Under the pieces are notes generated by a model. That model made no database searches. It saw only the letters and a program-made list of their open reading frames with translations, and was not told the origin of the DNA. This document shows positions 7,680 through 16,209 of a stretch of DNA of 64,000 bases, piece after piece; the stretch's first letter is position 1; each line of letters starts with the position of its first letter. The DNA lies in NCBI GenBank assembly GCA_038227995.1, contig JBBRPP010000026.1, forward strand, positions 1-64,000. The letters run 5' to 3'. The stretch is from WLMZ01 sp038227995 (GTDB taxonomy: Bacteria; Actinomycetota; Acidimicrobiia; Acidimicrobiales; Ilumatobacteraceae). A program made the position numbers and the translations under genes.

Positions 7680-8744
7680 TCACCGCCCCATCAGGTCAGC
7701 GAGGCACACCGTGGCGGGGTTGTCGAGCCAGATGGTCTGGTCGGCAGGCATCTGGCCGCGCGCCACCATCCGATTCATGACCCTGACGACGATGGCTGCG
7801 TAGCGGGTCGCAGCGAAGACTTCCCACCAGTACGTGTCGCCGACCGAACGACCGAGGCAGGTTTCGTAGAACGCCGTCTGCTCGTCGCGAGTGGGCTCGC
7901 CGGGCAGTCGTTCCGCGCCCATGCTCTCGTGCGACCAGCGATCGAACATCAGCCACCAACCGAGATCGTGCTCGGCGGGCGCGATCGAACATGCCTCGAA
8001 GTCGGTCACGCATGCCGCCGTGAAGTCGTTCCAGATGATGTTGCCCGGTCGAGGGTCGCCCCAACTCATGCCGAGTGGTGGCTCGGGTGGCTGGTTGGCG
8101 TGCAGCCATGCGAACGCGTCCTCCATCAGCGGGTGCCGGCGTCCGTCGAGCTCGCGTTGGCCGTAGGACTCCCAGACTTCGATCTGTCGCGTCGTGCCCG
8201 GCGTGGTGTCCGGTGGGACGAGCCAGTCGAGTCCGGCCGCACGCCAATCGATGCGATGAACCTCGGCCATGACGCGCAGGCCGTCGTTGATCATCGTCGC
8301 CCGTTGCTCGGGTGTTGCGTCGGCGAAGAAGCCCTGTTGGACGTAGTTCGGGTTCTCGATCGGGACTTCACCGGCGACGTAGCCCATGACGAAGAAGGGT
8401 GTGCCGATCACCGTCGTGTCGTCCTCGAACCCGATCAGCGGAGCCAGAGGCACCGTCGAGTTCGCGGCGACGGCTTCCATCGCTCGGTACTGAACCGAGA
8501 TCTCGATGTCGAGTCCGGGCGCCTGGACCGGATACACGGCTGGGTCCGGCGTCTCCTGGCGCAGCACGAACCGCTCTGACGACACGACCCCTGCACGGGT
8601 GACATTCGCGTTGAAGACTGTGGTCTCGGCTGAATAGCCGCTGCGCGGCGCGGCGAAGTCGACCACCTCGACCGCGTCGGCACCATCGAGCCGGGCTTGC
8701 ATCCAGGTCGCGAGCGCGGTCTGTGTATCTGTGTTGACGTCCAT
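7680..8744 (-). CDS. Aminoglycoside-phosphotransferase-like (APH/choline-kinase fold) protein
   Basis: The 354-residue protein has the APH kinase fold: a Gly-rich N-lobe (FAAPRSGYSAETTVF), VLRQE with the ATP-binding neighbourhood, PFFVMGYVAGE, the catalytic loop MSWGDPRPGNIIW (Asp and Asn) and the metal-binding VTDFEACS in the DFG position. This subfamily is usually found beside acyl-CoA dehydrogenases and fatty-acid or steroid catabolic genes, not resistance genes. The start at 8744 has CAGGA 7 bases upstream. The upstream SDR gene ends 10 bases before it, so the two are probably co-transcribed. The natural substrate is unknown. Confidence 0.85.
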   Translation of the reverse strand: MDVNTDTQTALATWMQARLDGADAVEVVDFAAPRSGYSAETTVFNANVTRAGVVSSERFVLRQETPDPAVYPVQAPGLDIEISVQYRAMEAVAANSTVPLAPLIGFEDDTTVIGTPFFVMGYVAGEVPIENPNYVQQGFFADATPEQRATMINDGLRVMAEVHRIDWRAAGLDWLVPPDTTPGTTRQIEVWESYGQRELDGRRHPLMEDAFAWLHANQPPEPPLGMSWGDPRPGNIIWNDFTAACVTDFEACSIAPAEHDLGWWLMFDRWSHESMGAERLPGEPTRDEQTAFYETCLGRSVGDTYWWEVFAATRYAAIVVRVMNRMVARGQMPADQTIWLDNPATVCLADLMGR

Positions 8745-8754
8745 GTGTTCCTGT

Positions 8755-9546
8755 TCAGTTGCGGCCGACACGGCCGGGGTCCGACACAACCGAGATCTCC
8801 CGCAACCACACCGGCGAGGTCAGCGCCAGCACGACTGCTTCTGCTGCCTGTTCTGCGGTCATCGGTGCCCCGGGGCCATTGTCGTGCACGTAGCCCAGCC
8901 CCTGCCAGGCTGGGGCCAGTTCGATCAGCAGATCGCGGTCCCACGAGTCGGTGACGCCCGTACCGAGCGCCGAGCCGACGCGCACCGTCGCGAACGCGAG
9001 ATCGGGATGCTCAGCGCGCCAGCCGCGAACCATCTCTTCCAACGCCGCCTTGCTGGATGCGTACACGCTCATGCCGGGCAGCGGGCGTCCGACGGATGTT
9101 GCCGAGATCAGGACGACACGGCCGCGCGATGTCTGCAGATGGGGGAGTGCAGCGCGGGTGATCAGCGCCGCGCCGATCACGTTCGTGTCGTAGGTCTCGC
9201 GCCAATCGACAGCGGTCGCATCGGCGAGCCGGACCAGGCGATCGACCGCGGTCGCGTACACGATGTCGTCGATCCCGCCGAATGCCGTCACGGTGTCGGC
9301 GACGACGTTCGCGCACGACGCTTCGTCGCGAACGTCGCACACGAGCGGGATGCACCCGTCGCCCGCTTCCGCAGCCGCCTCGGCGACGAGGTTCTGACGC
9401 CGCGCGGCGAACGCGACCCGCGCGCCGAGTGCCGCAGCGATGAGACCGACGTGGCGGCCGATGCCCGACGACGCTCCGACGACCAGGATCCGCCGGCCCT
9501 GCAGATCGCTGGTTCGTTGTGACGATGGTGACGACGCATTCGACAT
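8755..9546 (-). CDS. Short-chain dehydrogenase/reductase (SDR)
   Basis: The 263-residue classical SDR has the cofactor motif VGASSGIGRHV near residues 20-30, CDVRDEASC, the NxxG-region equivalent YATAVDRLV, and catalytic YASSK (Tyr-x3-Lys) after SATSVG. ARRQN after strand beta-2 suggests NADP(H), since basic residues follow AFA. ATG 9546 is preceded by AAGGGGG at 6 bases, a strong ribosome site. It is followed after 10 bases by the phosphotransferase gene, and the pair sits just upstream of the thiolase/DUF35 operon, so a role in the same catabolic route is plausible. The substrate cannot be read from the sequence. Confidence 0.88.
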   Translation of the reverse strand: MSNASSPSSQRTSDLQGRRILVVGASSGIGRHVGLIAAALGARVAFAARRQNLVAEAAAEAGDGCIPLVCDVRDEASCANVVADTVTAFGGIDDIVYATAVDRLVRLADATAVDWRETYDTNVIGAALITRAALPHLQTSRGRVVLISATSVGRPLPGMSVYASSKAALEEMVRGWRAEHPDLAFATVRVGSALGTGVTDSWDRDLLIELAPAWQGLGYVHDNGPGAPMTAEQAAEAVVLALTSPVWLREISVVSDPGRVGRN

Positions 9547-9601
9547 CCGGACCCCCTTCGGCCCGAACGTACCATCGCCATCCGTCGCAGCCCGAGGCCG
9601 A

Positions 9602-10339
9602 TCAGCCGGTCTTGGCCGGCAGCTTGATCGTCTGTCCGGCGACGATGAGGTGACTCGAGCCGTCGGACCAGTTGTTGGCCGCGACGATCGCGTCGACCGT
9701 CGTGCCGACCTTGACCGCGATACCGCTGAGTGTGTCCTTTGGCTGGACGACGTATGTGCCACCGGAGCCGGCCACCACGGTCGTGCTCGTCGATGAGCTC
9801 TTGGTGGTCGTCGTCGTGGTGGAGCCCTTGCCCTTGACGGTGGTCGTCGTGGCTCCGCTGAGCGTCGTCGGTGTCTGCAACTTGGCGTCGGCCGGGATCT
9901 TGATCTTGTCACCGGGGAAGATCGCGTGCTGCGTCCCATCGGACCAGCTGTTGAAGTCGGCGACGGTCTGTGCGCTGAGGCCGTACTTGCGGGCGATGCC
10001 GAACAGGGTGTCCTTGCTGACCACGACGTAGGTCTGTGCGCCGGTGGTGTCGACCGGTGCCTTGCCGCCCGCGGTCGTCGTGCTGGTCGCGCCCGGTGTC
10101 GGGCCACCCGGTGGGACCGTCAGCGACTGGGCCGGCGGCGGCGTCGTGTTGGTCGCCAACGACGTCGCCGGATTCGGACCGGCGGCGGTGAGCGGCACGG
10201 TCACGAAGCTGACCGATGGCAAGGGCGTCAGCGTGTCGCTGGTGGATTTGCTCGCGGACGAACTCATGCATCCGGCGAGTCCGAGAACGGTCATGGTGGT
10301 GATTGCGGCACTCGCAAGTGCCGATCGTGGTACGCGCAT
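9602..10339 (-). CDS. Lipoprotein with two LysM domains
   Basis: The 245-residue protein has a lipoprotein signal (LGLAGC, Cys near residue 24), a Pro/Thr-rich linker, a LysM domain around residues 100-150 (TYVVVSKDTLFGIARKYG), a Thr/Ser-rich spacer and a second LysM at the C-terminus (TYVVQPKDTLSGIAVKVG). LysM domains bind peptidoglycan, so it probably tethers to or surveys the cell wall. No catalytic domain is present. AGAGGAACG before the ATG is a good ribosome site. It points away from the divergent merR gene. Confidence 0.9.
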   Translation of the reverse strand: MRVPRSALASAAITTMTVLGLAGCMSSSASKSTSDTLTPLPSVSFVTVPLTAAGPNPATSLATNTTPPPAQSLTVPPGGPTPGATSTTTAGGKAPVDTTGAQTYVVVSKDTLFGIARKYGLSAQTVADFNSWSDGTQHAIFPGDKIKIPADAKLQTPTTLSGATTTTVKGKGSTTTTTTKSSSTSTTVVAGSGGTYVVQPKDTLSGIAVKVGTTVDAIVAANNWSDGSSHLIVAGQTIKLPAKTG

Positions 10340-10444
10340 CGTTCCTCTTTGATCTGCCCCGCCGGCACATCGCCCGTTCGCCGAACACTCTACGACGTGG
10401 GTGTGACGCGGTCACGTCACCCCTTGCGCGCCCCGGTCCCAACG

Positions 10445-10502
10445 TTGACTGGCGAAGTAACTGTCAAAGTAAGTGGCGAACTGGCGAACTCGGGCGTACG
10501 CT
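10445..10502 (+). promoter_or_regulatory. Repeat-rich promoter region of the merR/VWA operon
   Basis: TACGCT (10497-10502) lies 7 bases before the merR ATG, a leaderless -10. Upstream are the dyad TTGAC (10445-10449) / GTCAA (10463-10467), the near-identical direct repeats AAGTAACTG (10455-10463) and AAGTAAGTG (10467-10475), and a perfect tandem 8-mer GGCGAACT (10475-10490). Such clustering over the -35 zone suggests autoregulation by the MerR protein, but which element is the operator is unknown. Confidence 0.5.
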
Positions 10503-10509
10503 GTCGCCC

Positions 10510-11070
10510 ATGCCTCGTCGCACCGAACCTGCCGCAGCGGAATCAGCCACGTTCACGACTGACGAACTCCTCCAACTCGCCAACGCAGCGTCACCCGACG
10601 CGGCGATCACAGCGCGCACGCTGCGTTACTACGCCTCGCTGCAACTGATCGATCCGCCGGCATCTCGGCAGGGACAACCGGCGCGCTACACACAGCGTCA
10701 CCTCGACCAACTGGCAGCGGTTCGTCGTCGCCGCGAGGCCGGCCGTGGGCTGGCCGAGATCGCGGCCGAATTCGCCGCCGCAGCACACCCCGGTGCCGCC
10801 GCTGCAGCAGCAGTCGGCGGCGCGGCGCGTCGCACGGCGGTGGTTCTGCCCGCTCCGTTGGCGATGCCGCAGCCGCAGCCGCAACCGTTGACCGAGGAGA
10901 CCGCCCGGTCGGTCCTGATCGCGCCGGGTGTGCAGGTCGTGCTCACCGGCGCGGCGTTGGCAGATGTCGGTCTCGTCGCGCGGCTGACGGCCGCAGCGCG
11001 TGGTCCCGAACCGACCCACCCTCACACTCCCCGCACTGCCCACACTCCCCGAAAGACTGGAGCTCACTGA
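10510..11070 (+). CDS. MerR-family regulator coupled to a VIT/VWA protein
   Basis: The 186-residue protein has a MerR-type winged HTH after an N-terminal extension: ITARTLRYYASLQLIDPP, then QPARYTQRHLDQLAAV and RREAGRGLAEIAAEF. No metal-binding cysteines follow the HTH. Instead there is an Ala-rich linker and a small C-terminal segment (SVLIAPGVQVVLTGAAL) that is unlike metal or drug-binding MerR tails. Its TGA overlaps the ATG of the VIT/VWA gene by one base, so the two proteins are made together. It probably autoregulates; the upstream repeats support this. What it senses is unknown; the C-terminal segment or the VWA partner may carry the signal. Confidence 0.85.
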   Translation: MPRRTEPAAAESATFTTDELLQLANAASPDAAITARTLRYYASLQLIDPPASRQGQPARYTQRHLDQLAAVRRRREAGRGLAEIAAEFAAAAHPGAAAAAAVGGAARRTAVVLPAPLAMPQPQPQPLTEETARSVLIAPGVQVVLTGAALADVGLVARLTAAARGPEPTHPHTPRTAHTPRKTGAH

Positions 11071-13190
11071 TGCCCATTGCCTCTCCCCTCGTTCCCCACA
11101 CGGCTGCCGGATGTCTCGTTGCGCCGAACGGATTGTCGCTGCCGCTTCGCGAGGTCGCGATCACGGTCGACGCCCACGTCGACGCAGTGTCGATCACGAC
11201 CACGGCAACCTTCGCGAACTCGTCGACGACACCGCTCGAGGTCTCATATGTCTGCCCGCTGCCCGCCGGCTACGCGCCGACCGCAGCGGCGTGCGTGCTC
11301 GCGGGCCGCACCGTCATCGCCGAACTCGTCGCGCGCCGACAGGCGATCGAGGCATACGACGATGCCGTCGCGGAAGGTCGTACGGCTGCAATCGCGACGC
11401 AGATCGGCGCCGAGCTGTTCTCGTTCACGATCGGCAACATCGCTGTCGACGAGATCGCGTCGATCTCGGTGACGATGGTCGGCATCGCCGATGTCGACGA
11501 TGGTCAAGCGACGGTGCGCATCCCCCTGCACGTCGGTGAACGCTTCCAGCCGGCCGACACGTTCAGCGTCCAGCCGGCGCGGCGGAACCACGCGGGCCGC
11601 GACGAGCCGGTTGCCGCGGTGACCGTGATCGCGCACGACGTGAACGCCACGATCGCGACCCACGATGCGACATATGCAACGACCGGCGGGGTGACGACCG
11701 CTCACGTCGTGGCTGGGCTGGACGGTGACCTCGTGATCCGCTGGCCGGCACGCACCGATTGGGTCGCGCGGCTCACCGACGACGGACCCCTGCGCTGGCT
11801 CACGGTGAGCGCAACTGGCGCGCGCGTCACCGATCGAGCCGCTCGTGACATCGTCGTTCTGATCGATCGGTCGGGGTCGATGGACGGCTGGCAGATGGGT
11901 GCTGCGTGCGACGTCGCCGCATCGATCGTCAACCGGCTCGATGCGCGCGACCGGGTGTGCGTCCTCGCCTTCGACAACGAGCTGTCGATGCCGGACGGAG
12001 TCAGCGGCTTCGGCTCCGCTGACGCGGCCAGGCGCCGAGTCGTCAATGACTGGCTGCGCGGGCTGACAGCACGCGGTGGCACGGAGTTGACCCGCGCCCT
12101 GATGACCGCGTCGGGTCTCGTCGCCCAGAGCACGGCGGCGACGATCGTCGTGATCACCGATGCCGAGATCGGCGATGAAGCCCGGTGCGTGGCGGCGGTT
12201 GGGATGTGTGCCGCCGACGTCGTGACGGTCGGTGTCGGCTCCAGCGTCAACGGCGGTCTGCTGCACGCGATGTCGGCGGCTTCCGGCGGTTGGTACACCA
12301 CGATCGAGTCAGCGGATCGCCTCGCCGACGCAGTCGGTGACATCGCCGCTCGCGTCGCAGGGCCGGCGACCGCGATCAGGGCGGTGCGCCTCGTCGGCGC
12401 GGCATCTGATGTCGTCTGGTCCGACCGTCTGCCGTCGTTGTACGCGGGACACCAGACCGTGATGCGAGCCCAGCTGACGGGACGACCAACTGCCGTGGTC
12501 GTCTCCGGCCCAGGGTTCGAGCAGACGGTCGAGATCGAAGGTGGCGTGGCGCCGACCGCTCGCGCGCTGTGGGCGACGGGCCGGGTGGCCGCTCTGTTGC
12601 GTGAACCCGATCGCGAACAGGACGCGTTGGCCGTGGCGTTGTTCGGCGGTGTGCTGTGCCCATTGACCGCGTTCATCGCCGTCGACTCGTCGGGACGGCA
12701 ACTCGACGATCCGCCCGTTCGGGTCGACGTCGGCCATCTCGACACCGATCCCTTCAGTTCGCAGCTGATGTCGGCCCGAGGTGGTGCGGTGGCACCCAGC
12801 CCGTCGAGCGCGAGCGCATCGGCGCCGTCGATGCGGCCGATGCCGTCGATGCCGATGCCTCGCCGCCGGTTGTTCACGAGCGGCGCCGAGCGGCTATTGC
12901 GTCATGCGACGAGCGAACCGTCGCCGTCGCAGCTCGCCACGTTCGGCTCGCTGTGCGCTCTCATCGCGGCGTACGAGGGTTCACCGGTTCCGACCGCCGG
13001 CGATCGGACGGCGCTGCTCGGTGCGTGGGCCGAACTCGCTGTCGATCACCTCGGTGGGCGCAATGGGGCCGACGCCAAGCAACTCGCCCAGTTGATCGCC
13101 GCGGCCACGGTGGACACGGGCGATGCGGCGTGGCGTGCCCTGCTCACGTGGGCCGTTGCGATCAGCCGCGGCGGGAACGCTTCTTGTTGA
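11070..13190 (+). CDS. VIT plus von Willebrand factor A domain protein
   Basis: The 706-residue protein starts with a VIT domain (about residues 1-130; PLREVAITVDAHV, YVCPLPAGY and QAIEAYDDAVAEGR are characteristic) followed by a VWA domain. The MIDAS is intact: IVVLIDRSGSM near residue 267, with a Thr-containing TARGGTELTRAL and an ITDAEIGD acidic element. The last 120 residues are Ala-rich and helical after a Ser/Pro/Met linker. No signal peptide or membrane segment is seen, so it is probably cytosolic, unlike secreted VIT proteins such as inter-alpha-trypsin inhibitor chains. It is translationally coupled to the merR gene, which suggests a regulator/effector pair. The function is not known. 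Confidence 0.88.
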   Translation: MPIASPLVPHTAAGCLVAPNGLSLPLREVAITVDAHVDAVSITTTATFANSSTTPLEVSYVCPLPAGYAPTAAACVLAGRTVIAELVARRQAIEAYDDAVAEGRTAAIATQIGAELFSFTIGNIAVDEIASISVTMVGIADVDDGQATVRIPLHVGERFQPADTFSVQPARRNHAGRDEPVAAVTVIAHDVNATIATHDATYATTGGVTTAHVVAGLDGDLVIRWPARTDWVARLTDDGPLRWLTVSATGARVTDRAARDIVVLIDRSGSMDGWQMGAACDVAASIVNRLDARDRVCVLAFDNELSMPDGVSGFGSADAARRRVVNDWLRGLTARGGTELTRALMTASGLVAQSTAATIVVITDAEIGDEARCVAAVGMCAADVVTVGVGSSVNGGLLHAMSAASGGWYTTIESADRLADAVGDIAARVAGPATAIRAVRLVGAASDVVWSDRLPSLYAGHQTVMRAQLTGRPTAVVVSGPGFEQTVEIEGGVAPTARALWATGRVAALLREPDREQDALAVALFGGVLCPLTAFIAVDSSGRQLDDPPVRVDVGHLDTDPFSSQLMSARGGAVAPSPSSASASAPSMRPMPSMPMPRRRLFTSGAERLLRHATSEPSPSQLATFGSLCALIAAYEGSPVPTAGDRTALLGAWAELAVDHLGGRNGADAKQLAQLIAAATVDTGDAAWRALLTWAVAISRGGNASC

Positions 13191-13587
13191 TGCCGATGGG
13201 GCTGCGGCGATCGAGGGCCGGCGCGTGAACTGATGTGGTCGCGTCGATCGTCATCTGGATCCCGTCCTTGTCGACATCGATCGGGTCGCTGGGCGCCTCT
13301 TGGATCTGCACCGATTCGGGCTTGGGCTTGATGCCCATCGCTTGTTCGAGCCCGAACATGCCGGCCGCCATGACGGCACCGATGCCGCCGTACCGCCGCT
13401 GTGCGGTGCGGATGTAGTCAGGGTTCGCCGGACTGATCGGCTCGAGATCCACGTCCTCGTCGACCTCTTCGACCTCGTCCGCGTCATCGACGTCGTCCGC
13501 GATCGGGTCGTCGATCGGGTCGTCGATCTGATCGTCGATCTGATCGTCGATCGGTTCTTCGGCAGGCGTCGCGACGTCGTCATCCAC
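13162..13587 (-). CDS. Acidic-repeat hypothetical protein
   Basis: I do not recognise this family. The 141-residue product begins with an acidic tract of repeated IDDQ/IDDP units (about residues 15-45), continues with EVEEVDEDVD, then a short semi-hydrophobic helix (YGGIGAVMAAGMFGLEQAMG) and a basic tail ending KKRSRRG. GTG 13587 is chosen because TACAGT lies exactly 6 bases upstream (13599-13594). The gene is convergent with the VIT/VWA gene and their 3' ends overlap by 29 bases. The acid-repeat coding comes from tandem 12-mers (13501-13560). Confidence 0.6.
   Translation of the reverse strand: MDDDVATPAEEPIDDQIDDQIDDPIDDPIADDVDDADEVEEVDEDVDLEPISPANPDYIRTAQRRYGGIGAVMAAGMFGLEQAMGIKPKPESVQIQEAPSDPIDVDKDGIQMTIDATTSVHAPALDRRSPIGINKKRSRRG
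13501..13560. repeat. Tandem 12-bp minisatellite inside the acidic-repeat gene
   Basis: Five consecutive 12-mers tile this interval: GATCGGGTCGTC twice, GATCTGATCGTC twice, then a decayed GATCGGTTCTTC. They encode the Asp-Asp-x-Ile repeats, so copy-number change would lengthen or shorten the acidic tract in frame. Confidence 0.85.
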
Positions 13588-13593
13588 GTGGTC

Positions 13594-13599
13594 ACTGTA
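13594..13599 (-). promoter_or_regulatory. -10 element of the acidic-repeat gene
   Basis: TACAGT on the minus strand, 6 bases before GTG 13587. It supports both the reality of this gene and its start. Confidence 0.5.
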
Positions 13600-13673
13600 A
13601 CGGCAGCGATGCGTCACGGGTCGGCCGCGGGTGGTCGACAGTGGCATGGCGCGAGCGGCCTGATGAAGCGAAC

Positions 13674-13679
13674 TACAAT
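13674..13679 (+). promoter_or_regulatory. -10 element of the Nei-like glycosylase gene
   Basis: TACAAT lies 8 bases before GTG 13688. It is about 75 bases from the divergent -10 at 13594-13599. Confidence 0.5.
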
Positions 13680-13687
13680 CATTGTTC

Positions 13688-14611
13688 GTGCCAGAGGGTG
13701 ACACCATCCACCGCACCGCGACAGCGCTCCGTACAGCGTTGGTGGGCAAGCCAACGGTGAGTTTCAGCGCGCCGAGGTTGCTCGGCCCGGCGCCAACGGC
13801 CGGCCGCACGATCGAGCGCGTCGAGAGCCACGGCAAGCATCTCGAGATCGTGTGGGACGACGGGCTGACGCTGCACACGCACATGCGCATGACCGGCTCG
13901 TGGCACCTCTACCGAATCGGCGAGCGCTGGCGCAAGCGCACCGACCAACTGCGAGTCTCGATCGAGGTCACCGACTGGGTCGCGGTGTGCTTCAACGCAC
14001 CGGTCGTCGAGACCTATCGCCAGTTCGATCGTCACCGTCACCCTGGGTTCGGTCGACTCGGTCCCGATCTCTGCACACCCAACGCCGATCTTCGTGAGTG
14101 CGTCGACCGGATGCTCGACTACGTGGACAAGGACACGCCGATTTCCGAGGTGCTGCTCGATCAGCACATCGCCTGTGGCGTCGGCAACGTCTATCGGGCC
14201 GAGGTGCTGTGGGCAGTCGAGTTGAGTCCGTTCACGCCTGTCGGTGCGCTCGCCGTCACCGATGCCGAGCAGATCATCAACGCTGCGGCGCGAATGCTGC
14301 GGGCGAACCTCGTCGAGAGCAAGCGTGTGACCGTACCCGGCATGGCTGGCGGGCTGGCCGTCTACGGTCGCAACGGTCAACGCTGCGAGCGCTGTGGCGA
14401 CACGATTCAGGTCAAGCGCGTCGGAGAGCTGAACCGCCTGCTGTACTGGTGCCCGGGTTGCCAGTCGCGCGGCGACGCACGTGTCGCGCCGACGCCGCCG
14501 TCCGGTTCAGAGCGGCCGATGGATCCCCACCCGGCCGCTGCACTGTTCCTGTCAGACCTGCCGTGGAACCGTCACCCCGACCACCCTGAGCACGAGGCAC
14601 GCCCCGCCTGA
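13688..14611 (+). CDS. Nei-type (endonuclease VIII-like) DNA glycosylase/AP lyase
   Basis: The 307-residue base-excision enzyme starts GTG-Pro-Glu-Gly-Asp-Thr; after Met removal the N-terminal Pro is the Schiff-base nucleophile and Glu the general acid, which fixes the start at 13688 rather than the in-frame TTG 13682. Other marks are THMRMTGSW, the H2TH region (ISEVLLDQHIACGVGNVYRAEVL) and a C-terminal zinc finger CERCG with CPGC. This arrangement fits the actinobacterial Nei2-like group that removes oxidised pyrimidines. A Pro-rich tail of about 40 residues follows the zinc finger. A second, Fpg-like paralogue lies at 50943-51782. Confidence 0.9.
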   Translation: MPEGDTIHRTATALRTALVGKPTVSFSAPRLLGPAPTAGRTIERVESHGKHLEIVWDDGLTLHTHMRMTGSWHLYRIGERWRKRTDQLRVSIEVTDWVAVCFNAPVVETYRQFDRHRHPGFGRLGPDLCTPNADLRECVDRMLDYVDKDTPISEVLLDQHIACGVGNVYRAEVLWAVELSPFTPVGALAVTDAEQIINAAARMLRANLVESKRVTVPGMAGGLAVYGRNGQRCERCGDTIQVKRVGELNRLLYWCPGCQSRGDARVAPTPPSGSERPMDPHPAAALFLSDLPWNRHPDHPEHEARPA

Positions 14612-14626
14612 CGGCCTGTCGTCGGC

Positions 14627-15850
14627 TCAGTAGTCGTACGTTGCGAACGGGTTGAGGAACTGAGTTCGCCACATCCGGGCCCGGTCCACCTCGCTGAGTT
14701 CCGCTCGGTCGCAGACCTCAGACCAGTTGGCGGTGATAGCCGTGATCTGATGGTCGATGATGTCGCGGGCGTGTGCTGGCGTCAGGTGATAGATCGCCGC
14801 GCTGTCGACGCAGCCGGCCACCTGGCTGGAGCGGTATCCGTCGGGGCCATACGCCATCACCTGTTGGGCCTCTTCGCCCGAGCGCGGTGACGGAACGATG
14901 TCGTAGGCGGGCGTCAGCGTGAGCAGACGACCATCCCAGAAGGCGGCGTGATTGCGGCCGTGGTCGTCGGTGTTGCCACACAGGATGTTGAACGTGATCC
15001 GCGCGAAGAGTTCGTGCAGGGTGTGCTCCGGATCAGTGAATCGCGCGCGGATCTGATGGGCGAGGTCGACGTATGTCGCGTATCGCCCACCGGGGAAGGG
15101 ATCGAGTCCCAGGATGGTGAGCGCTGAGACCATCGCTCGTCGAGACCCTGTTGTCGTGCGATCGAAGCGTTCCACCAGGAGCACGTCCTTGCCGAGCGCG
15201 GTCGTGAGGTCGACTGCGGCGACGTCGATGCCCGCGCGCCGGGCGAGTTCCATCGCCACGAATTCCGCCTTGACCACCGGTGTCGTGTCGGTGGTCGATC
15301 CGAACTTCGCGATGAAGCGCCGAGCACCGTGCGACAGCAGTGCCTTCGGACGGGCTCCTCCGACGGCAGAGCTGCCGTGCAGCAACGCGAGGTCGAGGGT
15401 GGGCGAGAGAAGCGTGCCGCTTTCGATGCGGTCGGCTGCTTCGAGCAATTCGTCGAGAGTGGCGCTGCCAGATTCGCGCGCGATGTATTCGGTGGGAGAC
15501 GCCTGGAAGTCGAGCGCCCCGATGCGATCGGAGCCGGATTCCAACAGGTACGTGAGCGGGCTGAGATCGCCGGTGCCGCGCCTGGCGTTCCGGTTGTCGA
15601 TGACTCGCTGACCCCAACTGTCGGGGCCCGAGTCGGCGATGCAGCCGGCGATGTCGCCGAACAGGGGTGGCTGTGGTCCGGTGCGAAGTGGAAGTTCGGG
15701 GAGGTACAGCGAGATGCAGTTCTCACGCTCGAGATAGCTGCGTCCGTACGTGAACACGATCATGGTCCGTTGCTGGTCCAATCGCCCGGCAACCACGGGC
15801 TCGACCGTGCCGGGCAACCAGATCCAGACGAACGCGGTGGTGTCAGCCAT
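14627..15850 (-). CDS. hipA: HipA-family serine/threonine kinase toxin
   Basis: The 407-residue protein has the HipA layout: N-terminal subdomain with GDIAGCIADSGPDSWGQRVI, the ATP-binding RRFIAKFGST near residue 185, the catalytic GNTDDHGRNHA near residue 292 and the metal-binding AYDIVPS near residue 313. HipA kinases phosphorylate aminoacyl-tRNA synthetases or related targets and induce dormancy when not bound by HipB. The antitoxin-like HTH gene ends 27 bases upstream; the gap carries short repeats of CAGCCATCAG. Start ATG 15850 is the one in frame with the conserved N-terminus. All catalytic residues that I can locate are present, so it should be active. Confidence 0.87.
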   Translation of the reverse strand: MADTTAFVWIWLPGTVEPVVAGRLDQQRTMIVFTYGRSYLERENCISLYLPELPLRTGPQPPLFGDIAGCIADSGPDSWGQRVIDNRNARRGTGDLSPLTYLLESGSDRIGALDFQASPTEYIARESGSATLDELLEAADRIESGTLLSPTLDLALLHGSSAVGGARPKALLSHGARRFIAKFGSTTDTTPVVKAEFVAMELARRAGIDVAAVDLTTALGKDVLLVERFDRTTTGSRRAMVSALTILGLDPFPGGRYATYVDLAHQIRARFTDPEHTLHELFARITFNILCGNTDDHGRNHAAFWDGRLLTLTPAYDIVPSPRSGEEAQQVMAYGPDGYRSSQVAGCVDSAAIYHLTPAHARDIIDHQITAITANWSEVCDRAELSEVDRARMWRTQFLNPFATYDY

Positions 15851-15877
15851 CAGCGTCAGCCATCAGTGTCAGTCATG

Positions 15878-16207
15878 TCAGAAGTCGTCGTTGTACGGGC
15901 GCATCGGCCGGACGAGTTGTGGCAGGAGTGCGAGCTGATCGCGCACGCGACCGGCCTCGAGCACACGGCGTGTGGGGTCGCCGTCGAAGAGGACGACGCC
16001 CACGATCGTCGCCGCTTCGAATGCCGTCCCGATCGCCACCGTCGGGTCGCCCGATTCGACCTTGCGGATGGTCGGCACGCTGACGCCCACGCGTTCCGCC
16101 AGTTCCGCAACGGTCATTCGTCGCTGCACACGAGCGAGTCTGACCTGCCCGGCGAGCAGCCGGACGGCCTCGACCGTGGCAGGTGAGGTCGCCCTCGGGT
16201 GTGACAT
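15878..16207 (-). CDS. hipB: HipB-like XRE-family antitoxin
   Basis: The 109-residue protein has a lambda-repressor-type HTH (MTVAELAERVGVSVPTIRKVE) in the middle, with short N- and C-terminal arms. It precedes hipA in the same direction, the usual order in hipBA operons, and would neutralise HipA and repress the promoter. The start at 16207 is preceded by TATATT at 6 bases, so the transcript is probably leaderless and the -10 lies inside a near-palindrome (16210-16228) that is the likely operator. Confidence 0.85.
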   Translation of the reverse strand: MSHPRATSPATVEAVRLLAGQVRLARVQRRMTVAELAERVGVSVPTIRKVESGDPTVAIGTAFEAATIVGVVLFDGDPTRRVLEAGRVRDQLALLPQLVRPMRPYNDDF

Positions 16208-16209
16208 GT

